IMG/VR virus record: IMGVR_UViG_3300032271_000184
Span: 1 to 35,528 of that record
Direction: 5' to 3' (one strand)
DNA: 35,528 nucleotides
Source: a virus
Shown: piece by piece, positions 1 through 8,634 of the stretch
How the letters are laid out: every line of letters starts with the position of its first letter
How positions within the stretch are numbered: the stretch's first letter is position 1
Notes under the pieces: model-generated
Told to the model about the DNA's origin: nothing
The model's input: the letters and a program-made list of their open reading frames with translations, nothing else
Database searches by the model: none
Translations under genes and position numbers: made by a program

Positions 1-2
1 TA

Positions 3-1103
3 CTTTCGTGTTCATCGACAACAGCATTCGAGGCCGTAACCCTCTCCATCAGCGGCACAACGATAACGGTAAACACAGCAGCCACAGCAACTCTATCAGC
101 CAACATCAACGCATTTGCAGACGGATGCGGCTTGATCGCAGTCGGGTCTAGCTTTGTCACAAGCTATACAGTAACCACACCAGAAGCGCAGATTCGGGCG
201 CTTTCAATAAGTGGGACGACAGTAACCATAGGGAGCGCTACTGTACTTGATGGGACTAATGCGGGGTTGATGGTCAACGCAAATAACACCGGCGTTATCA
301 CACTTTCGTGGGCATCAACAACGCTGTACACAAATTACTATGGTGTAAGTGGAACAACGCTAACTACAGGCACAGGTGCCACTTCCTCTTCAGGTACTTA
401 TGCCAGTAATGGAATGAAACTAACTGCCCTTGGTACGCGATGGGCGTTTGTTGCCTTCGATGGTACTGCTGGCACTAGAGCAGGAGTTATCTCTTTGTCA
501 GTAACTGTTGTGACAATGAGCATCGTGGTGATGGTAGCAAGTACTGGCGAATATCCAACTGATGCTATGGTTGTTGGCAGTACAAAACTGCTTGTACTGA
601 CTGCAAAAAGTAGTGGCAATGCCAACATCCTGACAGACACAGCAGGTGTAGCATCTGCGGGGACTGCGATTACTTTGGATGGTGGGACGACAAAAGCTGC
701 ACTTTTTGTAAACGGCACGGATGTGTATGTAGGCAGCTTCCAGACTTACCCCGGCGTGCATCGGGTTGATTGTTCTGGTGCTTCACCAGTTCTCACAAGT
801 TCAACTAGAGCGCAGACAAATAACGGTAATGTGGCATTAACTTCGGTGTCCAATGCTGTTCTTTCTCGCAGTGCGTCAAAAGTATACGGAACAAACTTTG
901 CACAGATCATTGTTTCTGGAACTGCGGGGCAAACATCCATACTTACTGTGAATGCCAGCGGTTTGTCTCAAAGACTCAGCAGCTACCCACAGAACAGTGC
1001 AACGCTTACAGCAGAGTGGACACCTTACAGGGGTAAATCAAATTCCGAACGCTGGTGCGCTGATGGCTCAACCGTCATTACAAAAATGGAGTGTGTCGCA
1101 TGA
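3..1103 (+). CDS. Tail fibre-like protein, 5'-truncated by the window edge
   Basis: The reading frame is open from the first complete codon at position 3 to a TGA at 1101-1103 (366 residues visible), so the true start lies outside the window. A TTG at 132 is not a credible start because the frame continues upstream with the same kind of sequence. The protein is Thr/Ser/Gly/Ala-rich and repeats short stretches such as SISGTTITV, SISGTTVTIGS and GVSGTTLTTG, which look like blades of a beta-rich repeat fold. It is clearly related to the C-terminal half of the next gene: both share AVGSSFV and LTDTAGVA in the same order. By position, just before a fibre with NGGTG motifs and a tail chaperone, it is probably a receptor-binding or fibre protein. 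That role is inference; the paralogy is seen directly. Confidence 0.6.
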   Translation, partial: LSCSSTTAFEAVTLSISGTTITVNTAATATLSANINAFADGCGLIAVGSSFVTSYTVTTPEAQIRALSISGTTVTIGSATVLDGTNAGLMVNANNTGVITLSWASTTLYTNYYGVSGTTLTTGTGATSSSGTYASNGMKLTALGTRWAFVAFDGTAGTRAGVISLSVTVVTMSIVVMVASTGEYPTDAMVVGSTKLLVLTAKSSGNANILTDTAGVASAGTAITLDGGTTKAALFVNGTDVYVGSFQTYPGVHRVDCSGASPVLTSSTRAQTNNGNVALTSVSNAVLSRSASKVYGTNFAQIIVSGTAGQTSILTVNASGLSQRLSSYPQNSATLTAEWTPYRGKSNSERWCADGSTVITKMECVA

Positions 1104-1158
1104 AAGCCCTAACAACCCCCGGGGCAACTTCGGCCCATTCAAACAACCGGAGTAAAAC

Positions 1159-3420
1159 ATGGCAGTAACTAATTTCACCCCCCTCTTGGGTCTGGCACTA
1201 CCTACCACAGGCGATCTGCAAGGCACATGGGGAACCACGGTCAACACCGCAATCACTACTCTGCTCGACTCAGCGGTTGCTGGTACTACTACGCTCTCTG
1301 CGGATGCCGATGTAACCCTGAGTACAACCAACGGCGCAGCCAATCAAGCACGTAACGCAATCATTCTGTGGACGGCCAGCAATGGCGCAACTACCCGCAA
1401 CATCACGGCCCCCGCGCAGAGCAAGGCATACATCGTCATTAACGCAGGTACTGGTTCTGTTGTTATTCGAGGCGCTGGTCCTACAGCAGGCGTTACGGTA
1501 ACCTCTGGGTATAAAGCACTTGTGGCTTGGAATGGTTCTGATTTTGTAAGAATTGCTTCTACTTTAGTCAGTCTAACCTCAGAGGTAACGGGAACATTGC
1601 CTGTAGCCAATGGCGGCACTGGCGTTACAACATCTACGGGTACTGGCAACAACGTGTTATCAACAAGTCCTACGTTGGTAGCTCCAAATCTTGGCACTCC
1701 TACAAGCATAGATTTAACAAATGCTACTGGATTACCTACAGCTAGTATTACAGGCACCGTGGCGGTATTAAATGGCGGTACTGGCCAAACAAGCTATACA
1801 AATGGTCAATTGCTTATTGGTAACTCCACGGGCAATACGCTTACAAAAGCAACACTAACTGCTGGCTCTGGCATTAGTATTGCCAGCGGGGCTGGCGCAA
1901 TTACAATTACAGCAATCGGAAGTCCTACAACGGTTCCAATTGGCGCAGATGTAACTGTTACTAATTATTCATTGACACTGGCTGCTGCACTATCAGTTAA
2001 TGTTTCATCCACCATTAGAACTCAAATGGTGGCACTTGATGCCACTCGTGAATTAATTTTATTTTTGGGCGCAGCAAATATGCAAGCTGTGGTGTATGAC
2101 AGCAGCGCGGATGCGTTTGGAGCTGTTGTTCTTGTTAGAACAGCTTCTTTTTCATCTATTCCTATTGTTAGCGAAGCTGCTTTAAGTTTAATTTCATCAT
2201 CATCGGTATTGGTGTGTTCTTTGGTATCGGGAACAGATGCGCTTCAAACTGTTGTTTTGTCAATTACTAACAGCACAATTACAGTTAACACTGCTGTGGC
2301 AACAACATTAGCAGCAAACAATAGCTTGATTAATGCAAATACACGTTTAGTTGCTGTTGGTTCATCTTTTGTTCTTAATTATTTTACTGGTACTGCAACT
2401 GGTTTGCCTAAATTTAGAGCAATAACGGTAAGCGGAACAACGCCAACTATAGGTTCAGAACTTGCTTATGCTGGTGGTGATAATTTGCATCATTCGTATG
2501 CCTACACTAGTTCTGTTTTATTGCATATAAGTTGCAGTAATACCGCTGTTTATGTTTATCCAATTTCAGTGAGCGGTTCTACTTTAACTGGTGGAACAGC
2601 AACAACATTAACGGCATCTGATTTTGACTCATCACTACTACTTAATTCTGGAGTGTTAAGCACCGGGCGTGTAGCTATCGCTTATAAAACATCATTAACA
2701 GTTATATCATGCGCTGTGATTTCAGTAACAGGCACCGTGGCATCTTCTTCCATTGCTGCAAACACTCTGGCTACGACCAGTGGGTCTAGTATTTCAATGC
2801 AAATTTTTAGCAACCAAGCATTTGTTTATGGTTATGCCTCCACTGGTAATAATGAGATAAAGGTTCTAACAGATACTGCTGGAGTAGCTACGGTAGGGAC
2901 TGGCAATTCGCCCGGAAATTATCAAATGGTTGGCTATTTAAGCACTGGAAAAGTATTATTATCAAGCGCTATAAGTGCATCCGGTATTCCATATAATTCT
3001 TCATATCTTCAATATGGGATTTCTTCTGGAGATGTTGTATTAGAAAAAACCTTTCAAACAACAATAGTCAATGGCACTTTAATTACTAATAGCGCCACCA
3101 GTCCTCTTGGAATTGTCAGTGGGGCTCCATATAAATTCCCACTATCTGGACCTCCAAACTCTGGGAATAGATACCCAAGTTCATTTAGTAATTTAAGTTT
3201 AAGAACATCAGCTGGTAAAACGTGTTCTATGCAAACGGACGGCCTTCCGTTTACAACAAGTATTGATGGAAATACAGTAGCAAGAAGTCAACAAGCGGGA
3301 ATTACGATAGCAAATAACTCTGTGTCAGATGCTCTATCTACTGCAACAGGCTGGTTTTTTTACCTAACCTTATCTACTACCTCTTTAATTTTTAATGTAA
3401 GAAAGATGGTTTTGTCATGA
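1159..3420 (+). CDS. Phage tail fibre protein with NGGTG repeats
   Basis: This 753-aa protein starts at ATG 1159, about 7 bases after a GGAG ribosome site. The N-terminal 130 residues form a conserved-looking module (LLGLALPTTGDLQGTWG near the start) that probably anchors the fibre to the virion. Residues about 145-215 carry GTLPVANGGTG and AVLNGGTGQTSY, motifs common in phage side fibres. From about residue 260 to the end the protein is beta-rich and resembles the preceding truncated gene. Its DNA there becomes visibly richer in A and T than the first 400 bases, which suggests the receptor-binding part was acquired separately. It overlaps the next gene by ATGA at 3417. Assignment as a fibre is well supported by motif and context; the receptor is unknown. 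Confidence 0.75.
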   Translation: MAVTNFTPLLGLALPTTGDLQGTWGTTVNTAITTLLDSAVAGTTTLSADADVTLSTTNGAANQARNAIILWTASNGATTRNITAPAQSKAYIVINAGTGSVVIRGAGPTAGVTVTSGYKALVAWNGSDFVRIASTLVSLTSEVTGTLPVANGGTGVTTSTGTGNNVLSTSPTLVAPNLGTPTSIDLTNATGLPTASITGTVAVLNGGTGQTSYTNGQLLIGNSTGNTLTKATLTAGSGISIASGAGAITITAIGSPTTVPIGADVTVTNYSLTLAAALSVNVSSTIRTQMVALDATRELILFLGAANMQAVVYDSSADAFGAVVLVRTASFSSIPIVSEAALSLISSSSVLVCSLVSGTDALQTVVLSITNSTITVNTAVATTLAANNSLINANTRLVAVGSSFVLNYFTGTATGLPKFRAITVSGTTPTIGSELAYAGGDNLHHSYAYTSSVLLHISCSNTAVYVYPISVSGSTLTGGTATTLTASDFDSSLLLNSGVLSTGRVAIAYKTSLTVISCAVISVTGTVASSSIAANTLATTSGSSISMQIFSNQAFVYGYASTGNNEIKVLTDTAGVATVGTGNSPGNYQMVGYLSTGKVLLSSAISASGIPYNSSYLQYGISSGDVVLEKTFQTTIVNGTLITNSATSPLGIVSGAPYKFPLSGPPNSGNRYPSSFSNLSLRTSAGKTCSMQTDGLPFTTSIDGNTVARSQQAGITIANNSVSDALSTATGWFFYLTLSTTSLIFNVRKMVLS

Positions 3421-3779
3421 AAAAGATTATTACTGACGCTGGAAAATTTGGCCCTTACGAAACAGTCGATGTTTTGGAAGACCGCTATCGTGTGAACGGT
3501 GCTGCTGACTTGCCTTTTACCGTTATCGGTCAAGGTGAAATAAGCGATGTAGTAGATGGGGACTTCCCCCCGCCATCCACTACGCCATCAGACAAGCAAA
3601 CAGCCGAACAAGCCGAAGCTGTACGCCAAATTCGCAATGACAAGCTCAAAGAAACCGACTGGCGGTTTCGCAGTGATATGACACCCTCGCAGGCGTGGAA
3701 AGATTACTGCCAAGCCCTGCGCGACGTACCAGCACAAGCGGGTTTTCCTTGGACTATCGACTGGCCTGTAGCCCCTTAA
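3417..3779 (+). CDS. Tail assembly chaperone-like protein
   Basis: A 120-aa protein overlapping the fibre gene by ATGA, as fibre chaperones often do. The C-terminal 50 residues (about 70-120) match the pattern of the phage tail assembly chaperone family found after fibre genes: RNDKLKETDWR, then a Trp-Lys-x-Tyr/ALRDVP segment and a terminal GFPWTIDWP. The N-terminal part (KFGPYETVDVLEDRY) is variable in this family and may contact the fibre tip. It is expected to help fold or attach the upstream fibre in the infected cell. The domain match is by recalled family pattern, not by a search. Confidence 0.7.
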   Translation: MKKIITDAGKFGPYETVDVLEDRYRVNGAADLPFTVIGQGEISDVVDGDFPPPSTTPSDKQTAEQAEAVRQIRNDKLKETDWRFRSDMTPSQAWKDYCQALRDVPAQAGFPWTIDWPVAP

Positions 3780-3788
3780 AGAGACACT

Positions 3789-4058
3789 ATGAACTGGTCA
3801 GACGTACTCAAGGCGGTCATACCCATCATCGTAGCGTCCCTTGCTTGGCTTCTGGGTCAGGTCAATGACTTCTCTACGCGGTTGACTCGAATTGAGGGCG
3901 CGATGCCTGCCTTGATTACGAAGGAAGGTATACCAACCGACAGTCCAATTTCTGCGGACAGAAGAGCCATCATGAAAGAGCAATTGATGAACCACATTAA
4001 CGAACTGCAAGTCAAAGTTAGATTGCTTGAAGAGCGTGAAAAGATGGGGAGAAAATAA
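3789..4058 (+). CDS. Small membrane protein with coiled coil (candidate spanin or holin)
   Basis: An 89-aa protein with one N-terminal transmembrane segment (about residues 7-25, VLKAVIPIIVASLAWLLG). A charged, helix-forming tail follows (about 60-88, containing INELQVKVRLLEEREK). That layout fits an inner-membrane spanin subunit or an accessory holin; no lipoprotein partner (outer-membrane spanin) was found embedded or adjacent. It sits directly before the endolysin, with its stop overlapping the endolysin start (TAATG at 4056-4060), so the two are probably translationally coupled. The role in lysis comes from context, and the exact class is uncertain. Confidence 0.5.
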   Translation: MNWSDVLKAVIPIIVASLAWLLGQVNDFSTRLTRIEGAMPALITKEGIPTDSPISADRRAIMKEQLMNHINELQVKVRLLEEREKMGRK

Positions 4059-4573
4059 TGGCTCAGTTTGAACCCGCCTTTGAACAGATGATGCGTGACG
4101 AGGGCGGCTACGTCCTTCATGAAGTTCCCGGTGATACCGGAGGCATGACCTACGCTGGCATTGCCAGAAACAAGAACCCGCAGTGGCCCGGCTGGGCGCT
4201 CGTAGACAGGAAAGAGTTTGGTGGCTCCCTTACTCCAATGGTGCGTGAGTTCTACCGGGCTGAGTTCTGGGACAAGATGCGCGGCAACGAGATTTCAAAC
4301 CAAGACGTAGCCAACACCATTTTTAATTTTGGGGTCAACGCTGGCATGGGCATGGCTGTGAAGCTGGCGCAACTCGTTGTAGGTGCTACCCCTGACGGCG
4401 GCATTGGCCCGAAGACGGTTGAAAAACTCAATCAGATACCTGACGGTCAGCGGTTCAAAGAATCCTACGCCTTGGCAAAAATTGCACGGTACGTTGAAAT
4501 ATGCAACAAAAACCCTGTGCAGGTTAAGTTCCTCAAGGGTTGGATTAACCGCACGTTGAAAGGTTTAGCATGA
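4058..4573 (+). CDS. Endolysin, GH108-type N-acetylmuramidase
   Basis: A 171-aa peptidoglycan hydrolase. The N-terminal domain has the glycoside hydrolase 108 signature: the catalytic glutamate E15 in RDEGGY, followed by GDTGGMTYAGIA (residues 25-36). The C-terminal part (about 90-170), with VVGATPDGGIGPKTVE, fits the peptidoglycan-binding domain usually fused to GH108. No signal peptide or signal-anchor segment is present, so export to the periplasm should depend on the holin encoded next. The length is typical of this family. It is coupled to the holin by ATGA at 4570. Confidence 0.85.
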   Translation: MAQFEPAFEQMMRDEGGYVLHEVPGDTGGMTYAGIARNKNPQWPGWALVDRKEFGGSLTPMVREFYRAEFWDKMRGNEISNQDVANTIFNFGVNAGMGMAVKLAQLVVGATPDGGIGPKTVEKLNQIPDGQRFKESYALAKIARYVEICNKNPVQVKFLKGWINRTLKGLA

Positions 4574-4989
4574 GTTTACTTGGCATTGGAGAAATTATCG
4601 GAGCCGTTGGCAAGATTGCTGGAGACTTGATTACCACCGACAAGGAGCGGTTGGAGATGGCAATTGAGCAGCGCAAACTTGACCTTGAAGAGAAGAAGCT
4701 CGACATGGCCGGGGACATGGCTCAGATTGAGGTGAACAAAGAAGAAGCCAAAAGCAGCAGCTTTTTTGTTTCTGGATGGCGACCTTTTATTGGCTGGGGC
4801 TGCGGTATTGCGTTTATTTATTCCGCGCTGATTGAGCCAATTTCCCGCTTTGTTGCAACCACTATTTTCATGTACAGCGGCACTTTCCCAACCATTGATA
4901 CTGACTTGACCATGCAGGTAATGTTGGGTATGCTTGGCCTCGGCGCAATGCGTTCATACGAGAAGAAGAGTGGCGTTGCCAGCAAATAA
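4570..4989 (+). CDS. Holin of the 3TM / GTA-holin type
   Basis: A 139-aa membrane protein. Residues 3-21 (LLGIGEIIGAVGKIAGDLI) form a hydrophobic or amphipathic N-terminal helix. Residues 25-65 are a charged helix rich in Glu and Lys. FFVSGWRPFIGWGC (about 65-78) begins a long hydrophobic stretch, and a last helix lies near 112-131 (MQVMLGMLGLGAM). The GWRPFIGW motif after a Lys/Glu helix is characteristic of the 3TM holin family first noted in gene transfer agents. Overlap with the endolysin gene supports the role: it would form the inner-membrane lesion that releases the muramidase. A GGTG ribosome site for the next gene follows the stop. Confidence 0.75.
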   Translation: MSLLGIGEIIGAVGKIAGDLITTDKERLEMAIEQRKLDLEEKKLDMAGDMAQIEVNKEEAKSSSFFVSGWRPFIGWGCGIAFIYSALIEPISRFVATTIFMYSGTFPTIDTDLTMQVMLGMLGLGAMRSYEKKSGVASK

Positions 4990-4998
4990 AGGTGACCC

Positions 4999-7113
4999 AT
5001 GCCACTACAAAAAATTGCATTTAAGCCTGGAGTAAATCGGGAAAACACTCGTTATACAAACGAGGGTGGTTGGTATGAATGCGACAAAGTTCGTTTTCGT
5101 CAAGGAACGCCTGAAAAAATTGGCGGCTGGGCTAATTTTGCCGGAGATGTTTTTCTTGGCATTTGCCGTTCTTTGTGGAATTGGATTACCCTTGCAGGGC
5201 TAAACTTGGTTGGTGTTGGTACAAACCTGAAATTCTATATTCTGAGTGGTGGTAGCTATTACGACACTACTCCAATCCGCAAAACAATTACGCTGACAAA
5301 CCCATTCACGGCCACTACGGGGTCTGCGGTTATTGCTGTTTTTGATGTAAAACACGGTTGCGTGCAGGGTGATTTTGTGACGTACAGCGGCGCGGGTATT
5401 ACAAGCCTTGGTGGAAATATCACGGCTGCGGTGCTCACAAATACATTTCAGGTTGTTTTTATTGACAACAACAACTACACCATCACCGCATCTGCTACAG
5501 CCAATAGCTCAGATACCGGACACGGCGGCACAGTCGTAACTCAATACGAAACCAATACTGGCCCGTCTTATCAAATACCGCTTGTCGGCTGGGGTGCTGG
5601 CACATGGGGTGGTGGCACCTGGGGCAACGGCTCGGTTACCTCTAGTTCTTTGCAGTTGTGGAACCAGCAGAACTTTGGTGAAGATTTAATCTACGGCCCT
5701 CGTGGGCAGGGTATCTACTACTGGAGTGCCAACGTAGGGCTTACGCCTATACAGGTTACTATCAGTATTGCATCGCCCGGTGTTATTACGCTGCCCGTAG
5801 GGTTTTCGTTTCCAGACGGTACAACAATCTCATTTACGTCTACAGGCGCATTGCCAACTGGTTTGACCGTAGGGCAGGTGTACTTTGTAGTGAACTCCAC
5901 GGGTGGCACGTTTAACGTGTCTACTTCTATTCAAGGCACGCCAGTCACTACATCAGGGGGTCAATCAGGCATTCAACGTATTTCCCAGCGCGGCATTGAC
6001 TTGGCCGATGCTGGTGATAACGATGCCCCGCTGTTCCAGAATTACATATTGGTGTCGGATGCGTTTCGTTTTGTACTGGTGTTTGGCACGAACGACTACG
6101 GTGCTGATTACATTGACCCGATGCTAATTCGCTGGTCAGATCAAGAAGACCCGTACACATGGACACCAGCGATTACAAACCAAGCAGGTAGCCTGAAGCT
6201 GTCTCATGGCTCATCAATCGTTACCGCCATCCAATCGAGGCAAGAGATTGTGGTGTTTACGGATTCTTCGCTCTATTCGTTGCAGTATGTTGGCCCCCCA
6301 TATGTATGGACGGCCCAACTGATTGCAGATAATATCTCTATTGTTGGGCCAAATGCTGCCACCATTGCTTCTGGTGCGGTGTATTGGATGGCGGTGGATA
6401 AATTCTACAAATACGATGGCCGCGTACAAACACTAAACTGCGACTTACGCAGATATGTGTTTGGTGACTTCAATGTTCTACAAACGCAACAAGTTTACGC
6501 AAGTACGAACGAAGGTTTTAATGAAATTTGGTGGTTCTACTGCTCTGAAAATGCCAATCAAAGCGACCTTTATGTTGTATATAACTACTTAGAAAACGTA
6601 TGGTATTACGGCACTATGGGGCGTTCGGCTTGGCTGGACTCGGGCTTACTACCATTGCCTATTGCTGCTACCTACGACAGTGAACTCGTACAGCATGAAG
6701 ACGGCGTGGATGCCTATGTATTGGGTAATATTACTGCGTTACCAGCTAACATTTCTTCTTCAGAGTTTGACATTGGTGACGGCCACAACTTTGGTTATGT
6801 GTGGCGCGTATTGCCTGACCTGACATTTTCAGGGTCATCCAATGTAGCGGGTACATCAGGTTCCGGCGTACCAACTCCTGCGGTAACCATGACACTTTAC
6901 CCTATGCAGAACTCAGGGTCTGGCACTGGAAACGCGGCTGAGGCAAGCGTGACCAAAGGCTCCAACTACGTTATTACTGAAGAGTTTACGGGGCAGATAT
7001 ACACCCGCGCTCGTGGCCGTCAGATGATTTTTAAAATCTCATCAGACCAAATTGGCACGACGTGGCAACTGGGTGCGCCTCGACTGGACATCAAACCTGA
7101 CGGACGTAGGTGA
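4999..7113 (+). CDS. Large phage structural protein, possible tail or head-completion propeller
   Basis: A 704-aa virion-type protein. The N-terminus (FKPGVNRENTRYTNEGGWYECDKVRFRQG, here split as FKPGVNRENTRYT and GGWYECDKVRFRQG) is a pattern I associate with podophage structural proteins annotated as stabilisation or tail proteins. Residues about 430-560 contain WMAVDKFYKYDG and later EIWWFYCS and WYYGTMGRSAW, consistent with a beta-propeller of the P22 gp10 type. The centre (about 100-330) holds inserted beta-rich domains with Thr/Gly/Val repeats. It follows the lysis cassette and precedes other virion genes. The function is inferred from the N-terminal pattern and position, and the P22 gp10 analogy is tentative. 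Confidence 0.5.
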   Translation: MPLQKIAFKPGVNRENTRYTNEGGWYECDKVRFRQGTPEKIGGWANFAGDVFLGICRSLWNWITLAGLNLVGVGTNLKFYILSGGSYYDTTPIRKTITLTNPFTATTGSAVIAVFDVKHGCVQGDFVTYSGAGITSLGGNITAAVLTNTFQVVFIDNNNYTITASATANSSDTGHGGTVVTQYETNTGPSYQIPLVGWGAGTWGGGTWGNGSVTSSSLQLWNQQNFGEDLIYGPRGQGIYYWSANVGLTPIQVTISIASPGVITLPVGFSFPDGTTISFTSTGALPTGLTVGQVYFVVNSTGGTFNVSTSIQGTPVTTSGGQSGIQRISQRGIDLADAGDNDAPLFQNYILVSDAFRFVLVFGTNDYGADYIDPMLIRWSDQEDPYTWTPAITNQAGSLKLSHGSSIVTAIQSRQEIVVFTDSSLYSLQYVGPPYVWTAQLIADNISIVGPNAATIASGAVYWMAVDKFYKYDGRVQTLNCDLRRYVFGDFNVLQTQQVYASTNEGFNEIWWFYCSENANQSDLYVVYNYLENVWYYGTMGRSAWLDSGLLPLPIAATYDSELVQHEDGVDAYVLGNITALPANISSSEFDIGDGHNFGYVWRVLPDLTFSGSSNVAGTSGSGVPTPAVTMTLYPMQNSGSGTGNAAEASVTKGSNYVITEEFTGQIYTRARGRQMIFKISSDQIGTTWQLGAPRLDIKPDGRR

Positions 7114-7116
7114 CCT

Positions 7117-7512
7117 ATGACAATGCTTCAGAACCGCTCATCACCTAATATCCCACAAGCCCCTGCGGAGTATGATGTTGCGTACATGAATTCGTTGAGC
7201 AACGTCATCCGTTTGTTCTTTAACACGATTAATACAGTTCAGCAGTTAAATTTGGCAAGCCTGAATTTCGACTTGCGCACCCTGCCAACTGATGCGGATT
7301 ACAACAACCTACGCTTAGGCGATGTTTACAGGGATACGCAAGGCGGTACGCTGCAAACAGGCGCGAACATATTGCGAATTAAGGTACCAATTGACCTGCT
7401 TGGAGTACGAGGTACGGGGGCGGTAGGCAGTGTTGGGCCTGTTGGAGGCACAATGACTCGAAGTTTAACTGGTGTTTCTGGGGTCGGAAGAGTTGGCACA
7501 ACGGCTCCTTAA
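7117..7512 (+). CDS. Conserved phage protein, probable small virion component
   Basis: A 131-aa protein starting 3 bases after the previous stop, so the two are presumably co-translated. The first 85 residues are ordinary, with AYMNSLSNVIRLFFNTINT as a likely helix and LRLGDVYRDTQGGTL as a beta turn. The last 40 are Gly/Val/Thr-rich (VRGTGAVGSVGPVGG), which resembles a low-complexity surface tail. I know similar short proteins beside the large structural protein in podophages but no established function. The possible promoter at 7493-7521 overlaps its 3' end. Confidence 0.5.
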   Translation: MTMLQNRSSPNIPQAPAEYDVAYMNSLSNVIRLFFNTINTVQQLNLASLNFDLRTLPTDADYNNLRLGDVYRDTQGGTLQTGANILRIKVPIDLLGVRGTGAVGSVGPVGGTMTRSLTGVSGVGRVGTTAP

Positions 7513-7521
7513 TACTAAAAT
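7493..7521 (+). promoter_or_regulatory. Possible sigma70 promoter for the late virion operon
   Basis: TTGGCA (7493-7498) and TAAAAT (7516-7521) are separated by 17 bases; each hexamer differs from consensus at one position. A start near 7528 would leave a short leader containing the AAGGAG ribosome site of the gene at 7545. This is a sequence match only. It lies over the end of the upstream coding region, which is common for internal phage promoters. Confidence 0.4.
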
Positions 7522-7544
7522 GTAAGATAACCAAGGAGAATATT

Positions 7545-8624
7545 ATGGCTGGTGGTGGTGTTGGCGAAGCAATGCTGATTGGCGCAGCAATGGGCGGCGG
7601 CTCTGCCGCTCTTACTGGTGGCGATCCTCTAAAGGGCGCTCTTCTCGGTGGTTTGACTGGCGGTGCTGGCGCGGGTGTTGGTGGCTTTTTGGCGGGTGGG
7701 GCAGAAGCTGCTACTTCTACCCTAGCTGCTGCGGCCCCAGAGGCGGCTGGTGCTGCGGGTGGGGCTGGGGGTGCTGCGGGCGGGGCCGGGAGTGCTACAG
7801 GTACGGCTATTGGCACTTCGCTTCCACCTTCGGGGGGTATATCGGCGTTAGACGCTAATGGATTTGGCAATGCTGCGGCGTTTAATCCGCCTGTATCAGC
7901 GCCCGTTGCCCCGATTCCCACCGCTGCCATTTCCCCCGTCCCTTCTGGAGGCATGTCTGCGTTAGATGCCAATGGACTGGGAAGTACTGCTGGTTATACA
8001 GGATCTGCACCAAATGCAGTGCCTTCTGCTGTTACTGCCCCCCCCGCATCGGGTGGAACATTTACCGAAGATATGGCTAAGTTTGCCAATAACCCAATAG
8101 CTTCTATTAAGGCCAATCCTTTTACCGCTGGCGCTTCAGCTTTGGCGGGTGCTGTTGGTGCTCGACGGGACTTTCAACCCCCAGACACAAGCTACAACGG
8201 GCCATTGAGCCGCTTTAAATTTAACCCAGATACTTACCGCTCTGCTTTTGCTGAAGGCGGCATTACTAATTTGGCTTCTGGTGGATATGACCGGATGATT
8301 GGTGAGCAGCCCGACTATCCATCCAACATGGCCCACGGCGGCATTTCGGATCTTGGCAGTTACTCTGATGGTGGCCGCATGCTGCGTGGCCCCGGTGATG
8401 GGATGAGCGACAGCATCCCTGGTGTAATTAACGGCAAGCGCCCTGCACGTTTGGCTGACGGCGAGTTTGTAGTACCTGCTGATGTAGTGTCTCATCTAGG
8501 AAATGGATCAACTGATGCTGGTGCAAAGCATCTGTATTCAATGATGGACAAAGTTCGTCAAGCCCGTACAGGCCATAAATTCCAAGGCCGTGAAATTAAC
8601 GCTAATAAATACGTCCCGGCGTAA
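7545..8624 (+). CDS. Internal virion / tail-associated protein with a GDGMSDSIPG motif
   Basis: A 359-aa protein with a strong ribosome site (AAGGAG) before ATG 7545. Residues 1-150 are extremely rich in Gly and Ala (AMGGGSAALTGGDPLKGALLG), suggesting packed helices able to enter membranes. The C-terminal 130 residues contain FAEGGITNLASGG, GPGDGMSDSIPG, LADGEFVVPADVVSHLGNGS and LYSMMDKVRQAR. I recognise this block as recurring in internal virion proteins of podophages, with no assigned biochemical role. SALDANGFGNAA and SALDANGLGSTA are an internal repeat about 40 residues apart. It opens the run of virion genes leading into the ejection module. Confidence 0.6.
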   Translation: MAGGGVGEAMLIGAAMGGGSAALTGGDPLKGALLGGLTGGAGAGVGGFLAGGAEAATSTLAAAAPEAAGAAGGAGGAAGGAGSATGTAIGTSLPPSGGISALDANGFGNAAAFNPPVSAPVAPIPTAAISPVPSGGMSALDANGLGSTAGYTGSAPNAVPSAVTAPPASGGTFTEDMAKFANNPIASIKANPFTAGASALAGAVGARRDFQPPDTSYNGPLSRFKFNPDTYRSAFAEGGITNLASGGYDRMIGEQPDYPSNMAHGGISDLGSYSDGGRMLRGPGDGMSDSIPGVINGKRPARLADGEFVVPADVVSHLGNGSTDAGAKHLYSMMDKVRQARTGHKFQGREINANKYVPA

Positions 8625-8634
8625 GGAGAATAAT

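Noticed and set aside
1100-1168. 22-codon frame between the two fibre genes
   Set aside because: Too short to support, no ribosome site of its own, and it overlaps the start of the next gene.
7379-7972. 197-codon open frame on the - strand
   Set aside because: It is the mirror of a Gly/Ala-rich coding region whose GC-rich codons avoid stops on the opposite strand; the + strand gene has a ribosome site and family motifs.
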